A stretch of DNA of 64,000 nt from Janthinobacterium sp. UMAB-56 (lineage in GTDB: Bacteria; Pseudomonadota; Gammaproteobacteria; Burkholderiales; Burkholderiaceae_D), in contig NZ_LT607662.1 in assembly GCF_900095265.1 (NCBI RefSeq), positions 101,910-165,909 on the forward strand. Reading direction: 5' to 3'. Each line of letters opens with the position of its first letter. Positions within the stretch are counted from its first letter, which is position 1. Shown one piece after another: positions 60,271-64,000 of this stretch. A program made the translations under genes and the position numbers. The notes below the pieces were generated by a model. That model ran no database searches, was not told the origin of the DNA, and saw only the letters and a list, made by a program, of their open reading frames with translations.

Positions 60271-61566
60271 TTATTTGCGCCAGTAACGTTCCAGCAGGGG
60301 CTTGACCGTCAGGCCGTGTGCGACGATGGACAGGATGACGACCACCAGAGTGATGTCGGTCAGTTCGCGCGCCAGGCCGCTTGGCAGACCATGCGCGATG
60401 GCATAGCTGAGGTAGTACAGCGAACCGATGCCGCGCACGCCGAACCAGGCGGCCAGTCCCCGCAGGCGCACGCTGGTGCCCGACGCCAGCAAGCCGAGCA
60501 TGACGCTGACCGGGCGCGCCACCAGCAGCAGGAACAGCGCCATGCTCCACGCTTGCCAGCTCCAGGCGGCGGCCGTGACGGCGCCGCCCAGCAACAGTAC
60601 CAGGGTCAGTTCGGACAGGCGTTCCAGGTGTTCCTTGAAGACGAGGGATTCGCCGCTGACGGTCAGCGGCACTTCGCTGTCGTGCGGCTTGGCGGCGGAC
60701 AGGGCATGGGCTTCCTCGGCCTGCAGCAAGCCTTGCCGGTCTTTCGGCGCGTCGGCCAGCCGCAGTTCCGTCTGGCGCAGGGCCACGCCGGCGAAGAACA
60801 CGGCCAAAAAGCCCCACGCGTGCAGCCAGCTGGCCACGCCATACACGAGGGCGATCAAGCCCAGGGCTGCCAGGTCGTCCAGCATGGCGTGTTTCGGCGC
60901 TTTGGCACGCACTTGCCAACCCAGCCAGGCCAGCAGTGCGCCGCCGGCAACGCCAAGGGCGATGGCCGCACCGCTGGCCCAGAATAGATCGCGCCACAGC
61001 CAGGTGGCGCCATGCGGCCCCAGCGCGTGCAAGCCAAGCAAGCCCAGGCCGAGCATGACGAAAGGAAAGCCGCTGCCATCGTTCATGCCCGCCTCGCTGG
61101 TCAGCATAAAGCGCAATTGCTCGCTGTCGCCCGCATGACGCAACTGCACGTCGGTGGCCAGTACGGGGTCGGTGGGCGCGAGGATGGCGCCGAGCAGCAC
61201 GCCCGCGCCCAAGGGCAGGCCCAGCACGAAACAGGCGAACACGGCCACCAGGGCCACGGAGATGGCCATCGACAGCCACGCCAGGCGCAGCGAGGGCAGC
61301 CAGCGTGCCAGGCTGAAGGGCACGGGCATCTTCACGCCGGCGGAAAACAGGGAGATGAGGACGGCGATTTCCGTCAAGGTTTCCAGCAGGGGGGCCTGGC
61401 GCACCAGGTTGAACGAGAACAGGCCGAGAAACATCGGGCCCAGCAGCAATCCCACGCCCAGGTAAGCCATGGCCGAGGTCAAGGGCAGGCGCGTGATGCT
61501 GGCTGCACCCAGGCCGCGCGCCAGCATCAGGCAGCCGATCAGGATGAACCAGGCGGTGGTGCTCAT
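60271..61566 (-). CDS. NhaP-type cation:proton antiporter (CPA1)
   Basis: The 431-residue inner-membrane protein has about 12 helices. Family marks are LLGAILAPTDPVLATDVQL (the conserved TDP in the ion pathway), SEAGMNDGSGFPFVMLGL (the ND pair) and AWFGVRGIGSLYYLSYAIA. It exchanges sodium or potassium for protons and supports pH and salt balance. The ATG at 61566 is preceded by a weak site (GGAAAC). The gene follows the MscS channel gene by 50 nt on the same strand, which fits an osmotic/ionic stress unit. Confidence 0.92.
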   Translation of the reverse strand: MSTTAWFILIGCLMLARGLGAASITRLPLTSAMAYLGVGLLLGPMFLGLFSFNLVRQAPLLETLTEIAVLISLFSAGVKMPVPFSLARWLPSLRLAWLSMAISVALVAVFACFVLGLPLGAGVLLGAILAPTDPVLATDVQLRHAGDSEQLRFMLTSEAGMNDGSGFPFVMLGLGLLGLHALGPHGATWLWRDLFWASGAAIALGVAGGALLAWLGWQVRAKAPKHAMLDDLAALGLIALVYGVASWLHAWGFLAVFFAGVALRQTELRLADAPKDRQGLLQAEEAHALSAAKPHDSEVPLTVSGESLVFKEHLERLSELTLVLLLGGAVTAAAWSWQAWSMALFLLLVARPVSVMLGLLASGTSVRLRGLAAWFGVRGIGSLYYLSYAIAHGLPSGLARELTDITLVVVILSIVAHGLTVKPLLERYWRK

Positions 61567-61616
61567 GTTTCCATTGTAGCGGCGCACGGGCCAGGGCAGC
61601 GCGCCGCAGGGTTTTG

Positions 61617-62744
61617 TTAAGCCTGGTCCTGCGCCTTGTGCAGCGACAGCGTATCGTTCTGCGCCTGCATGGCATGCACTTCGATCGGGTCTTGCGTGGC
61701 GCGCAAGCGGGGCAAGCAGTGCGGGTAATGGGTCGTGATGAAGGCCAGCATCTCCTCGCGCACGAGGCAGCGCAGCTCGAAGGCCATGCCCGAATCCTGC
61801 GCACTGATGAGGAAACGCACGCGCACGGCCCGCTCGTTCGAATCCGTCGCCTGCACCGTGCAGACCCGGCCGTCCCATTGCGGGGCGGACTCGCAGATGC
61901 GCGTCAGTTCGGCGCGCAGCGGTTCGAGCGGGATGCTGAAATCGAGCCACAGGAATACCGTGCCCAGCAGGGTGGATGAACTGTGCGTCCAGTTCTCGAA
62001 CGGATTTTCGATGAACCACTGCAGCGGCACGATCAAGCGGCGCTCGTCCCACACGCGCACGACCACATACGTGCCCTTGATTTCCTCGACCTTGCCCCAT
62101 TCGCCATTGACGATCAGCACGTCGTCGATGCGGATGGGTTGAGAAAACGCAATCTGCAAGCCGGCAATGAAATTGCCGAGCACGGGACGGGCGGCGATAC
62201 CGGCCACCAGGCCCGCCACGCCGGCCGAGGCCAGCAGGCTGGCGCCGATCTGCCGCGCTCCGGGCAGGGTCAGCAGTGCGAAGGCCAGGCCCAGGATGAC
62301 CACGATGGCGTGCGCGCTGCGCGTGAGCACGCGCGCTTGCGTGATCAGCCGGCGCGCGCGCAGGTTGTCGGCCACGTCGACCGGGTTGATTTCGGAAATC
62401 GTGATGGAGAGCGTTTTGATGCATTGCATGGCCAGCCAGGTCAACGCAACGATCAGCATGACGCTGGCCAGGTGCGACATGCCAACGAGGCCAGGCGTGT
62501 CGTCGGGCGCGCCGGCCAGCACCATGCGCAGGCCGAAGACGATCACGCACAGTTGGCTGGCGCGGAAGGCCACGCGCGTGACATTGGTGGTAAACGGGCG
62601 TCCATTGGCCAGTCTTTTCAGCAAGCCGATACCGGCCCTGTGCACGCCGATGGCGACCACGGTGACAATCAGGGCGGAAACGAGCACGGTCAGCGCCGAG
62701 CGCAGCGGGCCTCCCATCAGCGAGTGGAACGTGCTGAGATCCAT
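61617..62744 (-). CDS. MscS-family mechanosensitive channel
   Basis: The 375-residue protein starts MDLSTFHSLMGG at an ATG 9 nt after AAGGAG; an ATG at 62777 lacks a site. Four or five membrane helices precede the pore helix region (SLLASAGVAGLVAGIAARPV, then LGNFIAGLQIAFSQPIRIDD) and the cytoplasmic beta domain (VNGEWGKVEEIKGTYVVVRV, LQWFIENPFENWT). It releases solutes under osmotic downshock. It is upstream of the antiporter gene in the same transcript. Confidence 0.92.
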   Translation of the reverse strand: MDLSTFHSLMGGPLRSALTVLVSALIVTVVAIGVHRAGIGLLKRLANGRPFTTNVTRVAFRASQLCVIVFGLRMVLAGAPDDTPGLVGMSHLASVMLIVALTWLAMQCIKTLSITISEINPVDVADNLRARRLITQARVLTRSAHAIVVILGLAFALLTLPGARQIGASLLASAGVAGLVAGIAARPVLGNFIAGLQIAFSQPIRIDDVLIVNGEWGKVEEIKGTYVVVRVWDERRLIVPLQWFIENPFENWTHSSSTLLGTVFLWLDFSIPLEPLRAELTRICESAPQWDGRVCTVQATDSNERAVRVRFLISAQDSGMAFELRCLVREEMLAFITTHYPHCLPRLRATQDPIEVHAMQAQNDTLSLHKAQDQA

Positions 62745-62935
62745 AGGCGAAAACTCCTTTTTTTTAGTGAAATGCATGCTGGAAGCTGCTATTTTAAAGG
62801 TAGATGACGTCGCGCGGCCGTGCGTTGCCGAACGGACAAGGCTTGCAGCAAGGTCGATACTGGCTAGGATTGCTGCGATGCATCAAGCGGCGTTAATATT
62901 TCAGCATGGAAAGCAATCGAGCGTCGCCATATTGG

Positions 62936-62969
62936 AAACATGGTCATACTTGCCATGTTTTTCGTTTTT
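62936..62969 (+). terminator. Terminator-like hairpin in the leader of the trehalose synthase gene
   Basis: A perfect 8-bp stem AAACATGG/CCATGTTT with a 9-nt loop is followed by TTTTTCGTTTTT and ends 13 nt before the downstream ATG. Its position inside the leader, rather than after a gene, suggests attenuation or an operator. The neighbouring gene to the left runs the other way and cannot use it. Confidence 0.5.
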
Positions 62970-62982
62970 GCAAAGGAAACTG

Positions 62983-64000
62983 ATGATAGTACGATCACTA
63001 CGAATGTCCTTGCGCTTCATCCTGCCACTGGCCCTGGTGCTGGGATTGTTTGCTTATATTGTTGTACCCCTGCTCGATAATGTGACCTTGCGCTGGTATG
63101 TGCGTGACCTCGACAGCCGGGCTGAGTTGCTTGCTGGAACCCTTCGACCTTCGCTGGCCGAATACCTGCCCGAAAAAGATGCGGCCCGCATCGGCGAACT
63201 GTTCCAGGGCGCCACGCGCGATGAAAGACTGATTGCGCTGGGCTTTTGCGATAATGCGGGGCAGTTGCTGTACAAGACGTCCGAGTATCCCGCCTCGATC
63301 GGTTGCTGGAGTACCCCCACCAGCGGCGGGCTGTACAAGTCTCTGGCCCAATTGCCGCAAGGACGCGTGCATATCAGCGAAACGGCCGTGATGCACGATG
63401 CGGCCCAGCTGGGGCGCCTGGTGCTGGTGCAGGACATGAGTTTTGTCGAGCGCCGCAATGCCGATACCAAGTATTTCATCTTTGCCTTCCTGGCTATCCT
63501 GGCCGTCCTGATTTCCCTGATGACTGTATTCGTCGCTCATTTGAGCTGGCGCGGCTGGCTGGTCGCCGTGAAGGAAATATTGCGCGGAGAATTGTTGCCC
63601 CGCACTGCGCTGGGTGCGCAGGCCGCCGATGCGCCCGTGGCCGCGCCCGCGCCGCCGCCGGAAATGCAGCCGCTGATCGGCGACTTGCGCGAATTGCTGC
63701 AGGAATATCATCTGGAACGCCAGGGTGACAGTGGCTGGACCTCGGAGTGGACGCCGGAAAAACTACGCGGCTTGCTCGAGGCGGACCTGGCCGGTGACCA
63801 GGTGCTGGTGGTATCGAACCGCGAACCGTATATCCACACCAACACGGAGGCGGGCATTACCGTGCAGCGCCCGGCCAGCGGCCTGGTGACGGCCGTGGAA
63901 GCGGTGATGCGCGCCTGTTCCGGCACGTGGATCGCGCACGGCGCCGGTTCCGCCGACCGCGAGACGGTCGATAAGCTCGACCACGTGGCCGTGCCGCCCG
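62983..64000 (+). CDS. Trehalose-6-phosphate synthase (GT20) with N-terminal membrane sensor, 5' part
   Basis: The frame is open to the window end (339 codons), so the 3' part is missing. The ATG follows AAAGGAAAC. Residues about 10-32 and 163-186 are membrane helices flanking a periplasmic segment of about 130 residues (LRWYVRDLDSRAELLAGTLR, ALGFCDNAGQLLYKTSEYP) that resembles a sensor domain. A linker with PVAAPAPPPEM follows. From about residue 275 the GT20 fold begins: VLVVSNREPYIHTN, QRPASGLVTAVEAVM and SGTWIAHGAGSADRETVD. Trehalose-6-phosphate synthase joins UDP-glucose and glucose-6-phosphate. The fusion to a periplasmic sensor would tether it to the inner membrane. Confidence 0.85.
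   Translation, partial: MIVRSLRMSLRFILPLALVLGLFAYIVVPLLDNVTLRWYVRDLDSRAELLAGTLRPSLAEYLPEKDAARIGELFQGATRDERLIALGFCDNAGQLLYKTSEYPASIGCWSTPTSGGLYKSLAQLPQGRVHISETAVMHDAAQLGRLVLVQDMSFVERRNADTKYFIFAFLAILAVLISLMTVFVAHLSWRGWLVAVKEILRGELLPRTALGAQAADAPVAAPAPPPEMQPLIGDLRELLQEYHLERQGDSGWTSEWTPEKLRGLLEADLAGDQVLVVSNREPYIHTNTEAGITVQRPASGLVTAVEAVMRACSGTWIAHGAGSADRETVDKLDHVAVPP

Noticed and set aside
1-64000. CRISPR array, tRNA, rRNA, prophage or integron
   Set aside because: No regularly spaced repeats, cloverleaf, ribosomal sequence, integrase or phage structural genes were seen.

Overview
The window is one contiguous piece of a GC-rich bacterial chromosome. Codon usage, the narK1-narK2-narGHJI-moaA-narXL arrangement, the many TonB-dependent receptors and the hybrid-kinase/HDOD cluster suggest a betaproteobacterium of the Oxalobacteraceae, most like Janthinobacterium or a close relative. 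That placement rests on gene content and family recall, not on a marker gene or a search. No rRNA, tRNA, CRISPR array, intact insertion sequence or prophage is visible.

Layout. (1) 1-11.8 kb, plus strand: a carbohydrate-utilisation locus with the 3' part of a GH31 glycosidase carrying two carbohydrate-binding modules, two large TonB-dependent receptors, a Tat-exported Gfo/Idh/MocA (GH109-like) enzyme and a DUF5077/DUF3472 lipoprotein. (2) 11.8-12.5 kb: a decayed gene and a SirB-type membrane protein. (3) 12.9-29.5 kb: a nitrate-respiration island with two nitrate/nitrite transporters (narK1, narK2), a beta-carbonic anhydrase, a small divergent conserved protein, narGHJI, a parvulin-type isomerase, moaA for molybdenum cofactor, the nitrate-sensing pair narXL and nnrS. 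No nitrite reductase is present in the window. (4) 29.5-41.6 kb, all minus strand: a signalling cluster of three CACHE-type histidine kinases (one with REC-REC-Hpt, one with REC), a free Hpt protein, an excisionase-HTH/REC response regulator, an HDOD protein, a membrane-anchored Hpt-like protein without the phospho-acceptor histidine, and a chemoreceptor; a 41-residue membrane peptide lies at the distal end.

(5) 41.9-48.0 kb: a membrane PQQ glucose dehydrogenase facing a large DUF748/AsmA-like envelope protein. (6) 48.2-53.2 kb: metal uptake, with a Fur-box-preceded siderophore receptor, a 120-bp palindromic repeat element, a DUF2946 protein and an OprC-like copper receptor that keeps both halves of the CxxxM-HxM copper site. 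(7) 53.4-58.6 kb: small hypothetical genes, dsdA-dsdC for D-serine, a DUF455 ferritin-like protein, a probably frameshifted exported protein and the collapsed remnant of a type IB topoisomerase. (8) 58.6-64 kb: a YkvA protein, a beta-lactamase-fold serine hydrolase, an NhaP-type antiporter with an MscS channel, and the start of a trehalose-6-phosphate synthase fused to a membrane sensor, cut by the window end.

The nitrate island is close to self-contained for nitrate reduction to nitrite: uptake, enzyme, one cofactor enzyme, assembly factor and sensor. The least familiar part is the 12-kb phosphorelay cluster, which combines active and degenerate phosphotransfer modules with an HTH output, an HDOD protein and a chemoreceptor.
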